Counted from the stretch's first letter, positions 24,393 to 32,456 are shown. The stretch: DNA of 40,764 nucleotides from a bacterium (GCA_021817785.1 JAKAFY010000014.1:1-40764), one strand, 5' to 3'. Numbers and translations: made by a program. Notes: a model not told the origin generated them from the sequence alone.

Positions 24393-25511
24393 ATGGCACA
24401 TACATCCCAACGAACCGTGATGGTAACCGGCGGACACATAACACCGGCAATGGCCACGATAGAAGTGCTTCGGAAGCAGCATCCGGATTGGCGGATCGTA
24501 TGTGTCGGCAGGAAATTCGCGTTAGAAGGGGAAACCGTTGAATCGGAGGAATATAGATTGGTATCGGATGCCGGACTGAAGTTTCTGCCGATTATTGCCG
24601 GCCGGCTGAAACGCGAAGGCGGGGTAGGAGCCTGGGTGGCATTGGGCAAAATACCCATAGGGTTTTTCCAGGCTATATGGTATGTCATGACAGAGCGGCC
24701 TGACCTCATCGTATCGTTCGGCGGATATGTCGCCCTCCCGGTTGTAATCGCGGGATGGATGCTCCGCGTGCGTTCGGTAACGCATGAACAGACTCGTGTG
24801 CCGGGCCTGGCAAATAAAATAATCGCGCATTTTTCGGCGCGGACATGCGTGAGTTTTTCCGACGGCGTATCGGGATTGGGGGACCACTATCTCTATACCG
24901 GGTTGCCGCTTCGCAACAGCGTATTCACGCCTCCTGCAAAGCCTACCCTCACACTACCCAAAGAAAAATTGCCGATCATCCTTATCGTCGGCGGCAGTAC
25001 AGGATCGGTGAGCATGAATGAACGCGTATATGCCGCGATACCCACCCTGATCCAATCCTACACGGTCATCCATCAGGTGGGTCGTCTGTCGTGGGAAAAA
25101 GCGGTCGCCGTCCGCACAGCACTCAGGCGCGTTGCAGAACGCTATGTCATCGCTCCGTATCTTTCGGAATCGGATTACAGCTGGGCGCTTCATCATGCAG
25201 CGCTGGTCGTCGGCAGAAGCGGTGCGAATACGGTGCTTGAGATTGCTGCGGTCGGAAAAGTCGCGGTTTTTGTGCCGCTGCCGTGGGCTGCCGGCAACGA
25301 GCAATATCATAATGCGGTCTACCTCCAAAACGCGGGAAGTGCCGTCATCGTCCCTCAACCGGAGTTTACGGCCGAGCGGTTGATTTCTTCCGTCGCACAG
25401 TGCATGAAAACCCGCGAGCTGAGGGAACGTGCTGCACAAAAACTTGCGTCGACAATACCCCGGGACGGCGCCGAGCGTCTTGCCCGCGTCATAGAAGACC
25501 TCATACACTAA
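24393..25511 (+). CDS. murG: Lipid II synthase MurG
   Basis: GT-B glycosyltransferase that adds GlcNAc to lipid I on the cytoplasmic face. It has 372 aa. The N-terminal G-loop is shortened to TGGHITPAMATIEVL (usual form GGTGGHIxPA), so the first Gly pair is missing. Then come FGGYVALPVVIAG, the acceptor-site THEQTRVPGLANK, GLPLRNSV, the C-domain G-loop VGGSTGSVSMN and the UDP-GlcNAc-binding GRSGANTVLEIA followed by PLPWAAGNEQYHNAVYL. All main donor-binding residues are present. It lies 4 nt after ftsW and 9 nt before the ftsQ-like gene. Confidence 0.92.
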   Translation: MAHTSQRTVMVTGGHITPAMATIEVLRKQHPDWRIVCVGRKFALEGETVESEEYRLVSDAGLKFLPIIAGRLKREGGVGAWVALGKIPIGFFQAIWYVMTERPDLIVSFGGYVALPVVIAGWMLRVRSVTHEQTRVPGLANKIIAHFSARTCVSFSDGVSGLGDHYLYTGLPLRNSVFTPPAKPTLTLPKEKLPIILIVGGSTGSVSMNERVYAAIPTLIQSYTVIHQVGRLSWEKAVAVRTALRRVAERYVIAPYLSESDYSWALHHAALVVGRSGANTVLEIAAVGKVAVFVPLPWAAGNEQYHNAVYLQNAGSAVIVPQPEFTAERLISSVAQCMKTRELRERAAQKLASTIPRDGAERLARVIEDLIH

Positions 25512-25520
25512 TGGACATAT

Positions 25521-26222
25521 ATGGCATCACGACTCTATAGCTATACGATACGCAAAGTGTTGCGCATCACGGGATTTGTGCTGCTTTCGTTTGCGGTAGC
25601 GGGAGCCGCGGGTCTGCTGTTTGTACGGGCGTTTTCTATCCGGCAGGTAGAAGTGGACGGCGATGGCATGACCATCGAACTGGACCGTTCCAAATTGGGG
25701 GAGAATCTATGGCTCATACCCACAGACCGGCTGACCCGGGAACTGGTCGCAGATTACCCGCTTCTGTCGACCGTGCGCTTTGAAAAACGGTTTCCGGGAA
25801 CATTAATTATCCATTTGGTCAAACGGAAACCGATAGCAAACATCGTATCGGGCGGGGTTTCGTATGCGGTGGATGCGGACGGATATATCCTGGGAAACGC
25901 AACGTCCCTCACTGCCTACCCGGTATTGCAGTTTGATATCGGCCTGTACGCGATAGGCAGCAAAGCGGCAGACGACCGGGTACACGCCTGTCTGGCCTTT
26001 CTGAAAGAATTGAACGGTGCGCTCGCCATACAGCGCATGACAAATGGATCCGGAACGTCCATACGTGCCATAATGGGCAATACAGATATATTATTACCTC
26101 AACATGGGGATATACGCAGGAAAGCGGATACTTTACAAACAATTGTAGAGGGGTTTAGAATAAAAGGAACACTGCCCGCCGTGATTGATCTTCGTTTTGA
26201 AAAGCCGATCGTCACGAATTAA
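25521..26222 (+). CDS. ftsQ: FtsQ/DivIB-like division protein
   Basis: Bitopic division protein of 233 aa. It has a basic N-terminus, one membrane helix (about residues 14-36) and a POTRA-like domain (IRQVEVDG to about 115, including RFEKRFPGTLIIHLVKRKP). The beta-domain after it includes YAVDADGYIL, the D-x-x-G pattern typical of FtsQ. FtsQ links FtsL/FtsB to the divisome. The call is supported by the position just before ftsA and ftsZ. It has no obvious Shine-Dalgarno and starts 9 nt after murG. Confidence 0.88.
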   Translation: MASRLYSYTIRKVLRITGFVLLSFAVAGAAGLLFVRAFSIRQVEVDGDGMTIELDRSKLGENLWLIPTDRLTRELVADYPLLSTVRFEKRFPGTLIIHLVKRKPIANIVSGGVSYAVDADGYILGNATSLTAYPVLQFDIGLYAIGSKAADDRVHACLAFLKELNGALAIQRMTNGSGTSIRAIMGNTDILLPQHGDIRRKADTLQTIVEGFRIKGTLPAVIDLRFEKPIVTN

Positions 26223-26239
26223 AAGATAGCTACGAAGAT

Positions 26240-27538
26240 ATGGCACGCGATCGAATCCTCTCCGCAATAGACATCGGTTCCTCCAAAATCGTGACGCTTA
26301 TCGCCGCAATGACCGAGGACAATGAAGCCCGTATTATCGGCGTATCGTCCGTCCCCAGCCGCGGACTCCGCAAAAGCCAGGTTGTGAACATAGAAGAAGC
26401 CACCGAAGCAATTTCCGCGTCGTTGGAAGCTGCGGAACGCATGGCCGGTACCTCCGTCGCGCAGGCATTTGTGAGCGTTGGCGGCGCACACATTGCATCG
26501 CTAAATTCCCATGGCGTCGTGGCAGTAGCCGAGCCGGAAAAAGAAATTACCCAGGCGGATGTCCGACGCGTCATCGACGCGGCCAAAGCCGTCCAATTGC
26601 CCACATCCCGTGAAATTCTGCATGTCCTGCCTCGCGGATATACCGTGGATGGGCAAGAAGGAATTGTGGATCCGGTCGGCATGAGCGGGGTGCGGCTGGA
26701 AGTAGAAACGCATCTCGTGACCGGCGGGGCGACCGCGGTACGCAACTTACACAAATGCGTTGAAGAATTGGGCGTGGAAGTCAACGGCGCTGCCTTTGGC
26801 GGTTTGGCATCTGCGATGGCTACCCTGTCTGACACGGAAAAAGAGCTGGGCGTCGTGCTGGTCGACATCGGCGGCGGGACGACGGATGTCGCTATCTTTG
26901 TCGAGGGCGCGTTGTCGTATTCGTCCGTCATCCCGGTGGGAGCGATCAATATCACCAAGGATCTGGCGGCGGGACTTCGGGTTTCACTGGAAAGCGCGGA
27001 GAAAATTAAATTGCGCTTGGGAGAGGTGACCAAACTGCGGGTGACACTCGAGGACGAAAAACCGAAAGGGAAAGGCGACAAAGACGATGAAATTGACGTA
27101 TCGGATCTAGGGCTTCCGGAAGGGATGCAGAGCATTTCCAAAAAGACGCTGATTGAAGGCATCATCAAACCCCGGTTAAATGAAATATTTACGATGGTGG
27201 GGCTGGAAATCAAACGAAGCGGTTTTGGCGGAATGACGCCTTCGGGAGTGGTCATGACCGGCGGCGGCGCGCTCACCGTCGGAGCAGTGGAAGCCGCGCG
27301 AAGAAATCTCGCGATGCCGGTGCATACCGGTGTGCCGCAGCATATCAGCGGACTGATCGATGAGATTATGACCCCCTCCTACGCGGCGAGTGTCGGACTG
27401 CTATTATGGGGAGATAAGACGGGAAAATCGGAATCTTCCAGTTCACTTTTTTCAGGACTCGGGAAAATCGGAGGAAGCGTTCAGGTAAAGGGACTTGCCG
27501 GGAAGGTAGTCGATCTGGTAAAGTCATTCCTACCCTAA
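26240..27538 (+). CDS. ftsA: Cell division protein FtsA
   Basis: Actin-like ATPase that anchors FtsZ to the membrane. The 432-aa product has phosphate-1 AIDIGSSKIVTLIA (about residues 8-21), the SHS2 1C domain, phosphate-2 VDIGGGTTDVAIF (about 211-223), the adenosine motif VVMTGGGAL and a C-terminal amphipathic helix ending KVVDLVKSFLP, the membrane-targeting sequence. An acidic and lysine-rich insert (about 273-295) follows KLRVTLEDE in the 2B region. It starts 17 nt after ftsQ; a 201-bp gap separates it from ftsZ. Confidence 0.95.
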   Translation: MARDRILSAIDIGSSKIVTLIAAMTEDNEARIIGVSSVPSRGLRKSQVVNIEEATEAISASLEAAERMAGTSVAQAFVSVGGAHIASLNSHGVVAVAEPEKEITQADVRRVIDAAKAVQLPTSREILHVLPRGYTVDGQEGIVDPVGMSGVRLEVETHLVTGGATAVRNLHKCVEELGVEVNGAAFGGLASAMATLSDTEKELGVVLVDIGGGTTDVAIFVEGALSYSSVIPVGAINITKDLAAGLRVSLESAEKIKLRLGEVTKLRVTLEDEKPKGKGDKDDEIDVSDLGLPEGMQSISKKTLIEGIIKPRLNEIFTMVGLEIKRSGFGGMTPSGVVMTGGGALTVGAVEAARRNLAMPVHTGVPQHISGLIDEIMTPSYAASVGLLLWGDKTGKSESSSSLFSGLGKIGGSVQVKGLAGKVVDLVKSFLP

Positions 27539-27739
27539 AGAAATATAGAATATATTATCTCCACATAGTGCTGCCCCTGTTGGAATAATCGTATGCCAAG
27601 TAGTAGAATTTCGACATATTTTTCATTTTGCCCGCCCCAACAGAAACAGCTATGGTGTATATATTGCAATAGTATGTATGAAAGGATGCAGGAATTTCGA
27701 AACATATAAACGGCAAACGTCGAAATTTCACAACGTGGT
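27539..27739 (+). promoter_or_regulatory. ftsA-ftsZ intergenic region with AATTTCGA boxes and a candidate promoter
   Basis: This is the largest gap inside the cluster. AATTTCGA occurs at 27607 and 27693 in direct orientation and inverted as TCGAAATT at 27720-27727. The last two can form an 8-bp stem with a loop of about 19 nt just before ftsZ. A candidate promoter is TTGCCC (27628-27633), 17 nt, TATGGT (27651-27656). No Shine-Dalgarno stands before the ftsZ ATG. The boxes may be a regulator or attenuation site; function is not known. Confidence 0.4.
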
Positions 27740-28924
27740 ATGCTCATCAAGCCAGATTTAGCCAGATTTGCGAAAATAAAGGTTGTCGGTATCGGCGGCG
27801 GCGGGAGCAATGCGGTCAATTCCATGATCATCAACAACCAGATCAATGGAGTGGACTTTATCTCCGTCAATACCGATGCCCAGGCGCTTTTGTTGTCCCA
27901 GTCCCAAAATAAAATCCAGATCGGTGAAAATCTGACGCGGGGTTTGGGCGCCGGCGGCAGTCCGGACATAGGCAGGCAGGCGGCAGAGGAATCCCGGGAA
28001 AAAATTGCGGAATATCTGCGCGACTCGGATATGGTGTTTTTGACCTGCGGCGAGGGCGGAGGTACCGGCACCGGGGCTACTCCCGTGTTTGCCGAAATTG
28101 CCAAGGAATTGGGAGCGCTTACCGTGGCGGTGGTCACCAAACCGTTTCACTTTGAAGGTACACGCCGGATGGTGAGCGCCGAAGAGGGGATTGCTAACCT
28201 CAAAGACAAAGTAGACACGCTCATCGTCATCCCCAACCAGCGGCTGCTCGAAGTCATCGATAAAAAAATGACGTTACTGGAAGCGTTTCGGGTGACGGAT
28301 TCCGTGTTGGGACAAGGCGTACAGGGTATTTCCGACTTGATCACCATGCCGGGACTTATCAACGTCGACTTTGCGGATGTGCGTACGATCATGACCAATG
28401 CCGGCTCGTCGCTGATGGGTATCGGCACCGGGGTTGGGGAAAACCGCGCATCCACTGCGGCACGCACCGCCATCGCCTCCCCGCTTCTGGAAACGACGAT
28501 TGAAGGAGCCAAAGGAGTCCTGTTTAACATCATCGGAGGCAACGACTTAACCATGGCAGAAGTGGATGAAGCGGCCAAACTGATATCGTCGGCCGTCGAC
28601 CCGGATGCAAACATCATTTTCGGCGCTACGATCGATGAGAAATTGGTCGACCAGATCAAAATTACCGTGATTGCCACGGGATTTGACGAAACCAAACGCC
28701 GTTTACGTGAGCTTTCCGGCCGGCCGGTACAGGACAGCCGGTATGGAGCGCCCCGCGCGACGTCGTACGGCAAACCCGTACCTCCGGCGCCGCAGGCACA
28801 GCCCATCACCGAACAGCCGGTCTCGCATCAGCCGCCGCAACCCACATTTGCGCCGCGGGAGGACATCGTCCCTCCGGAGGAGGACGAATTCGACATCCCC
28901 GCATTTCTGCGCCAGCGGAGCTAA
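27740..28924 (+). CDS. ftsZ: Cell division protein FtsZ
   Basis: Tubulin-like GTPase that forms the Z-ring. The 394-aa product has the N-terminal [13 protein letters not shown] (about residues 15-27), the tubulin signature [12 protein letters not shown] (about 103-114), the T7 loop with [10 protein letters not shown] (about 209-218), then a Pro/Gln-rich flexible linker (about 335-380). It ends in the conserved C-terminal peptide [10 protein letters not shown], which binds FtsA. All GTPase elements are intact. It is the last division gene of the cluster; the P-loop kinase starts 3 nt after its stop. Confidence 0.97.
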   Translation: MLIKPDLARFAKIKVVGIGGGGSNAVNSMIINNQINGVDFISVNTDAQALLLSQSQNKIQIGENLTRGLGAGGSPDIGRQAAEESREKIAEYLRDSDMVFLTCGEGGGTGTGATPVFAEIAKELGALTVAVVTKPFHFEGTRRMVSAEEGIANLKDKVDTLIVIPNQRLLEVIDKKMTLLEAFRVTDSVLGQGVQGISDLITMPGLINVDFADVRTIMTNAGSSLMGIGTGVGENRASTAARTAIASPLLETTIEGAKGVLFNIIGGNDLTMAEVDEAAKLISSAVDPDANIIFGATIDEKLVDQIKITVIATGFDETKRRLRELSGRPVQDSRYGAPRATSYGKPVPPAPQAQPITEQPVSHQPPQPTFAPREDIVPPEEDEFDIPAFLRQRS

Positions 28925-28927
28925 AGA

Positions 28928-29692
28928 ATGTCCAGACTTGAACATATTCCACTCAATCAGCCCTCAACGTATTTTTTGTACGGTCTATTCGGAGAAGAGC
29001 ATCTGGCGCGTCGGAAACGATTACTCGCTTGGCGGACAACATATCATGCATTTTCGCTTCAGGATTCGCAACACGCGGACATCATGCTGGCAGATGCTGT
29101 ATCCCGGACGATAGAAGAACGGAACAGGCTCGGGCGAAAGAAGTCTCTGACTGATTTTATTGTTTTTGTAGCGCATCAAGGTGTAGGGAAGGATTATATT
29201 GCAGATCATATGTATCGGAACGGGTATGCGCGGATTACGATGTCTGATATCGTCCGTAGCGTGGCTCCCGTTTTAGGATACAGCCCTGATAGCACCCAGG
29301 GAAAAATAGACGCGGGTCATGTAATGAGACGCATGTTTGGCAAAGGTATATTTGTAGATCTAGGCGTGCGGGAGGCAATGGAACGCGGAAAAAAGCGGAT
29401 CGTCATGACTGGACCGCGTTCTTCTTTGGAAATACGTACTGCGAAAAAGTATGGCGCGAGAATCGTTGGTTTAATAGCCGATATTGATCCCAAAACGGAC
29501 TGGGCAATCCGTTTGGAACGTGCTACGAGGCCTCGTAAACAAAAAGGGAGTGCTGTACGTGTCATGACGAAACAAGATTTTATAAGTCGTGAGCGGCAGG
29601 AAAAAAGAAGGATAAACCGACTCATGGCTTTTGCGGAAATAATTGTGGTCAATAATCGTCCGGCGAGGAAAGTGATTAGTGAGCTGATATAA
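28928..29692 (+). CDS. P-loop nucleotide kinase-like protein
   Basis: Product of 254 aa with a P-loop near residue 82 (FVAHQGVGKDYIADHM) followed by RITMSDIVRSVAPVLG. This resembles dephospho-CoA kinase and (deoxy)nucleoside monophosphate kinases of the AAA_18/CoaE group. Basic residues in ERATRPRKQK (about 196-205) could form the lid. The first 75 residues have no recognised domain; an internal ATG at 29084 would remove most of them and still give a complete kinase. It follows ftsZ by 3 nt, so it is probably co-transcribed. The substrate is unknown; nucleotide or coenzyme A metabolism is inference. The repeat-rich island begins directly downstream. Confidence 0.65.
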   Translation: MSRLEHIPLNQPSTYFLYGLFGEEHLARRKRLLAWRTTYHAFSLQDSQHADIMLADAVSRTIEERNRLGRKKSLTDFIVFVAHQGVGKDYIADHMYRNGYARITMSDIVRSVAPVLGYSPDSTQGKIDAGHVMRRMFGKGIFVDLGVREAMERGKKRIVMTGPRSSLEIRTAKKYGARIVGLIADIDPKTDWAIRLERATRPRKQKGSAVRVMTKQDFISRERQEKRRINRLMAFAEIIVVNNRPARKVISELI

Positions 29693-29790
29693 ACTCACGT
29701 TGCGATAAAGTCAGTAACACAGCCTAAGTCATGCATAGATGCAATAAGAATAATCTAAATCGTTAATGTCTTGCGAGGATTGTTAAAAAG

Positions 29791-29836
29791 GAGTAGCTTG
29801 GGGTTTGAGAGTGGAGACTAGGCAACTAATCTCCAC
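29791..29836 (+). repeat. Island repeat A, copy 1
   Basis: It has the pattern GAGTAGCTTGGGGTTTGAGA followed by the hairpin GTGGAGA (29811-29817) / TCTCCAC (29830-29836). Similarity to copy 2 extends upstream as CYTGCGAGGA (29770-29779). The distance from TAGCTT to GTGG is 17 nt in all three copies. It lies upstream of the first island gene and its promoter. Confidence 0.8.
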
Positions 29837-29849
29837 AAATGAAATCTTA

Positions 29850-29878
29850 TTGCGGTTTGTTTATTTGTAATTTATGAT
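29850..29878 (+). promoter_or_regulatory. Promoter of island gene 1
   Basis: TTGCGG (29850-29855), a 17-nt spacer and TATGAT (29873-29878), ending 8 nt before the ATG at 29887. No Shine-Dalgarno is present, so a leaderless transcript is likely. Confidence 0.55.
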
Positions 29879-29886
29879 ATATGTAT

Positions 29887-30534
29887 ATGGGTATATTTGA
29901 TTTATTTAAATCCTCAAAATATTCCAAAATGGATCAACAAATTTTGGAATCAACAATTCAAAATTATATAGCTACTGGATTTTCACCAAAAGATGCAAAA
30001 GACATGAGCACATCAATGCTTGATTCTTGCATTGCACAGTCCAAAAAAGACGGTACGTATGACCTGCCGGGAAATTTTGGAGACATAATGATAGGAGCCG
30101 TACATACGAGTGACCCTATCCTAGCTAAAGTATTTGATAAAATTAGAGAGAAACTTCCTATAAAAAGACAGGATGGTGTTAAGGATGAAGACATAAAGTG
30201 GTGGTGGAACTTGAATGATATTGAACGAAGAATGATGATAGCGCAAGACGATGCAAGTAAATTGAATTCATTCATGACGGATAGAAAAAAAGGAATGTCA
30301 AAGGAGGAGGCAGCTGTTAGAGTTAGAAAGTACTTTCCAATATATGGAGATCCTGAGGACATAACAAACGCCAGTGGGGACGACAGGCCATTACCTTATG
30401 AGCTCAAAGATCGGATAAATCTTTATATTGAAAAGAAGGTAAAGGGTAATACAGATGAATATAGAGATGAAATTGAAAGGTCTTCATCCTTTAACTCTTT
30501 AATTAGAAAAGAAATCAAAGCCAATAATATATAG
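29887..30534 (+). CDS. Island gene 1: soluble protein of unknown function
   Basis: A 215-aa, highly charged, mostly helical protein without membrane segments or signal peptide. The start MGIFDLFKSSKYSK resembles the amphipathic N-terminus of many small cytosolic proteins. Later parts include a Lys/Asp-rich stretch (about residues 95-110, KDEDIKWWWNLNDIERRMM) and a C-terminal Glu/Lys-rich helix. I recognise no family. An in-frame ATG at 29881 sits only 2 nt after the -10, so 29887 is preferred. The base composition is clearly AT-richer than the division cluster, consistent with recent acquisition. It lies between repeat A1 and repeat B1. Confidence 0.65.
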   Translation: MGIFDLFKSSKYSKMDQQILESTIQNYIATGFSPKDAKDMSTSMLDSCIAQSKKDGTYDLPGNFGDIMIGAVHTSDPILAKVFDKIREKLPIKRQDGVKDEDIKWWWNLNDIERRMMIAQDDASKLNSFMTDRKKGMSKEEAAVRVRKYFPIYGDPEDITNASGDDRPLPYELKDRINLYIEKKVKGNTDEYRDEIERSSSFNSLIRKEIKANNI

Positions 30535-30611
30535 TTATTAATTTATTATTGCTTAGATTCATGTTTTGGAAAGTTGAATAAGAACTAAAATTGACTTAAA
30601 GTATTTTCTTT

Positions 30612-30697
30612 GCTACATTCCTCTTGAAGATTTCATACATGCATGATTGAAGATAGGGTGTCCTAGAAATCCCCGCCTTTTTGAGGCAGAGAAGTTA
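30612..30697 (+). repeat. Island repeat B, copy 1
   Basis: The left end GCTACATTCCTCTTGAAGA (30612-30630) and the right end ATCCCCGC (30669-30676) through GGCAGAGAAGTTA (to 30697) are shared with copies 2 and 3; the middle is variable. Left and right ends are complementary with bulges (TTC-C-TCT against AGAGAA, and TA-C around an unpaired A). The last bases TTA form the stop codon of the reverse-strand phosphatase gene. Confidence 0.75.
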
Positions 30698-31309
30698 ATT
30701 GCGTATCAATCCAGATATGGAGATACCTTCTATATAAAATGAATTGCCTCTTGCTGTGAGAATAGCTGTGTTTTGAATACGAATTTTCCCCATATCTTTG
30801 TAGTACTGCATATTCATAAGATTCAAGAGATATCGCATAATTCCTGCGTGTGACACGAGTAAAACGTGTTTGCCAACGTACTCTGAGATAACTTTTATCA
30901 AGAACGGGTGAAGTCGTTCTGCAATAGAAATATCGGTTTCCATACCTGATAATCCGAATAAACCTGAATAAGGTAAACGTGTAAGAAAATGACCTCGATT
31001 CGGTCGTGTATATTGAAAGGAATGCCCCTCATATATGCCAGCATCACGCTCAATAAGAGCTTTATCTATTTGTACGGGAAGATGCTTTGAACGGGCGATA
31101 ATATCCGCGGTTTCTCTCGCTCTGCTAAGTGGTGATGAGTAGATTGCATAAATAGGTATATCTTTTAGTGTGCGTATTATATTATGGGCTTGTTTTATGC
31201 CTGTCCTATTAAGAATTATATCTGTATTACTCATAACCACCCCAGCCGTTTCACCATCTGTTTGGCCATGACGGATGAAATGTAGGTATGTATATTCAGG
31301 ACATTTCAT
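30695..31309 (-). CDS. Island gene 2: histidine phosphatase family protein
   Basis: Branch-1 histidine phosphatase of 204 aa, distinct from the one at 4106. It has HFIRHGQTDGE near residue 10, SSPLSRARETADII (about 58-71), ERDAGIYEGHSF (about 87-98) and the second catalytic His in LLVSHAGIMRYLLN (about 149-162). The catalytic set is complete. Substrate unknown. It is the only island gene on the reverse strand. Its stop codon lies inside the end of repeat B1, and its start is about 100 nt from repeat A2. TATAAT ends 6 nt before the ATG, and no Shine-Dalgarno is seen. Confidence 0.85.
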   Translation of the reverse strand: MKCPEYTYLHFIRHGQTDGETAGVVMSNTDIILNRTGIKQAHNIIRTLKDIPIYAIYSSPLSRARETADIIARSKHLPVQIDKALIERDAGIYEGHSFQYTRPNRGHFLTRLPYSGLFGLSGMETDISIAERLHPFLIKVISEYVGKHVLLVSHAGIMRYLLNLMNMQYYKDMGKIRIQNTAILTARGNSFYIEGISISGLIRN

Positions 31310-31315
31310 AACGTA

Positions 31316-31321
31316 ATTATA
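31316..31321 (-). promoter_or_regulatory. -10 hexamer of island gene 2
   Basis: A perfect TATAAT on the reverse strand, 6 nt before the ATG at 31309, placing the predicted transcript start at the start codon. No convincing -35. Confidence 0.55.
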
Positions 31322-31394
31322 TCATACTATAGGTTTATATTAATCTAATGAAGTCTACACATTGATAAACTACGAGGCTAGCTAAAACTTAGAA

Positions 31395-31459
31395 CCTGCG
31401 AGGAACTAGGGGAGTAGCTTGGGGTTTGAGAGTGGGGACTAGGGTAACTTAATCCCCAC
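31395..31459 (+). repeat. Island repeat A, copy 2
   Basis: CCTGCGAGGA (31395-31404), GGAGTAGCTTGGGGTTTGAG (31411-31430), then the hairpin GTGGGGA (31432-31438) / TCCCCAC (31453-31459). Compared with copy 1 the fifth stem pair changed from A-T to G-C on both strands, so the stem is conserved by compensation. A second TARCTT-like motif (GTAACTT) lies in the loop at 31444. A T-rich stretch follows. Confidence 0.8.
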
Positions 31460-31460
31460 T

Positions 31461-31489
31461 TTTGTTTTATGAAAAAAGTATGCTAGAAT
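31461..31489 (+). promoter_or_regulatory. Promoter of island gene 3
   Basis: Extended -10 TGC-TAGAAT (31481-31489) with a weak -35 (TTTGTT, 31461-31466). The -10 ends 9 nt before the ATG at 31499. Confidence 0.5.
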
Positions 31490-31498
31490 ACCGAAATC

Positions 31499-31840
31499 AT
31501 GAAAATTAAGACAGTATCTGCTAAAGGAGAACGCTTGGTTGAGGATGCTCAGGGAGCGCTCCGTAGGTTTAAGAGAAGGACGGGACAACATCTAAGCGTG
31601 TTTGGTGCAGGTCCTGGACTTATGGGTCATGCTGAAACTGCGCTTAACCCAACTGCTCATGGAGATGGTGCTCATGTCAGCGATAGGGATGATGTGGTGT
31701 TTGTAGAAAATTTGTACGAACGACCAGTTAGAACAAAGCCAGAAAAAACCTTTAGTTTGTTTGGATCGGGTGAAATACAGGTAGAAGATACGCAACCAAA
31801 ACCTCGTCAACGAGTTCTTAAACTTAAGATAGCAGTTTAA
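31499..31840 (+). CDS. Island gene 3: small protein of unknown function
   Basis: A basic 113-aa protein. The N-terminus (about residues 1-30) is rich in Lys and Arg and probably helical. The middle contains Gly/His-rich segments (GHAETALNPTAHGDGAHVSD, about 43-62), and the C-terminus ends in RQRVLKLKIAV. There is no signal peptide, membrane segment or known catalytic motif. I do not recognise it. It sits between repeats A2 and B2 with its own promoter, in the same arrangement as island genes 1 and 5. Confidence 0.55.
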   Translation: MKIKTVSAKGERLVEDAQGALRRFKRRTGQHLSVFGAGPGLMGHAETALNPTAHGDGAHVSDRDDVVFVENLYERPVRTKPEKTFSLFGSGEIQVEDTQPKPRQRVLKLKIAV

Positions 31841-31873
31841 CAACAAGCGCTATTGTTATTTCCATTGTCGCTT

Positions 31874-31963
31874 GTTATATTCTTCCTGAAGACTGAATAA
31901 ATGCATGGTTCGAGTGAGATTGAGTGTCCCATAAACCTCGCATTTTTGAGGCAGAGAAGCTGA
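31874..31963 (+). repeat. Island repeat B, copy 2
   Basis: Left end GTTATATTCTTCCTGAAGA (31874-31892), right end CCTCGC (31936-31941) through GGCAGAGAAGCTGA (to 31963). The two ends again pair with bulges. The changed bases at the extreme ends (GTTAT against GCTGAT) stay compatible through G-U pairs. An inverted repeat (ACAAGCG with CGCTTGT, about 31843-31875) lies at its left border. Confidence 0.75.
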
Positions 31964-31989
31964 TAGTACGCTCTAAATCGATTAGTGAG

Positions 31990-31995
31990 TATAAT
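31990..31995 (+). promoter_or_regulatory. -10 hexamer of island gene 4
   Basis: A perfect TATAAT ends 7 nt before the ATG at 32003; no Shine-Dalgarno. Confidence 0.55.
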
Positions 31996-32002
31996 ATCCT
32001 TC

Positions 32003-32356
32003 ATGGCGACACGAAAAGATGTAATACTAGCAATTCGTGAAATAAGGAATGATATTTTTGCTAGGTCAAAAAGTGGAAATGCTCACGATAAGCTTCGTAA
32101 CAGATGTGAGCGAGTTGACGATGTTGGGTTGGGAGGTCAAGGTTATGGCAGCGTGGAAATGATAGATCCCCTTTTTCCATCAGAGCGTGGTCATAGTGTA
32201 TGTATTGTTCCAAAGCGAGGACTGGGTGGTTGGATAGCAAGTCTCACTGGAAAGAAAATAATTGGAAGTGTACGGAATAGAAAGGATGATATAGAAGTAC
32301 AGCGTGAGCTTAAGTCTTTAACTGGCGCACATAAATGGAAGCGTAGACATAAGTAG
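32003..32356 (+). CDS. Island gene 4: small basic protein of unknown function
   Basis: A 117-aa basic protein. The first third is a charged helix (ATRKDVILAIREIRNDIFAR), the middle is Gly-rich (VGLGGQGYGSV), followed by PKRGLGGWIASLTGKK and a very basic C-terminus (HKWKRRHK). It could bind nucleic acid, but no domain is recognised. An in-frame GTG at 31985 would overlap the -10, so the ATG at 32003 is chosen. The stop codon is 4 nt before the TAGCTT of repeat A3, and repeat B2 lies 40 nt upstream of the start, so the gene is tightly bounded by repeats. Confidence 0.55.
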   Translation: MATRKDVILAIREIRNDIFARSKSGNAHDKLRNRCERVDDVGLGGQGYGSVEMIDPLFPSERGHSVCIVPKRGLGGWIASLTGKKIIGSVRNRKDDIEVQRELKSLTGAHKWKRRHK

Positions 32357-32358
32357 CT

Positions 32359-32405
32359 GATAGCTTGGGATTTGAGAGTGGGGATTACGGAAACGTAGGC
32401 CCTAC
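32359..32405 (+). repeat. Island repeat A, copy 3
   Basis: ATAGCTTGGGATTTGAGA then GTGGGGA (32378-32384), with the stem closed by CCCTAC (32400-32405) through one G-U pair. An inner hairpin TACG-GAAA-CGTA adds a GNRA-type tetraloop. Only the downstream part and the TAGCTT-17 nt-GTGG spacing are shared with copies 1 and 2; upstream is the end of gene 4. Confidence 0.7.
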
Positions 32406-32421
32406 GCAAGGAGTTTCGAAG

Positions 32422-32450
32422 TATACAAAATGTTGTTATTATCCTATAAT
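32422..32450 (+). promoter_or_regulatory. Promoter of island gene 5
   Basis: TATACA (32422-32427), a 17-nt spacer and TATAAT (32445-32450), ending 6 nt before the ATG. No Shine-Dalgarno. Confidence 0.6.
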
Positions 32451-32456
32451 ATATAA

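Noticed and set aside
26230-27276. Long reverse-strand frame opposite ftsA (348 codons)
   Set aside because: Shadow of the ftsA coding frame; Ser/Thr/Pro-rich low-information translation without any domain.
28147-28809. Reverse-strand frame opposite ftsZ
   Set aside because: Composition-driven antisense shadow; ftsZ is intact in the forward frame.
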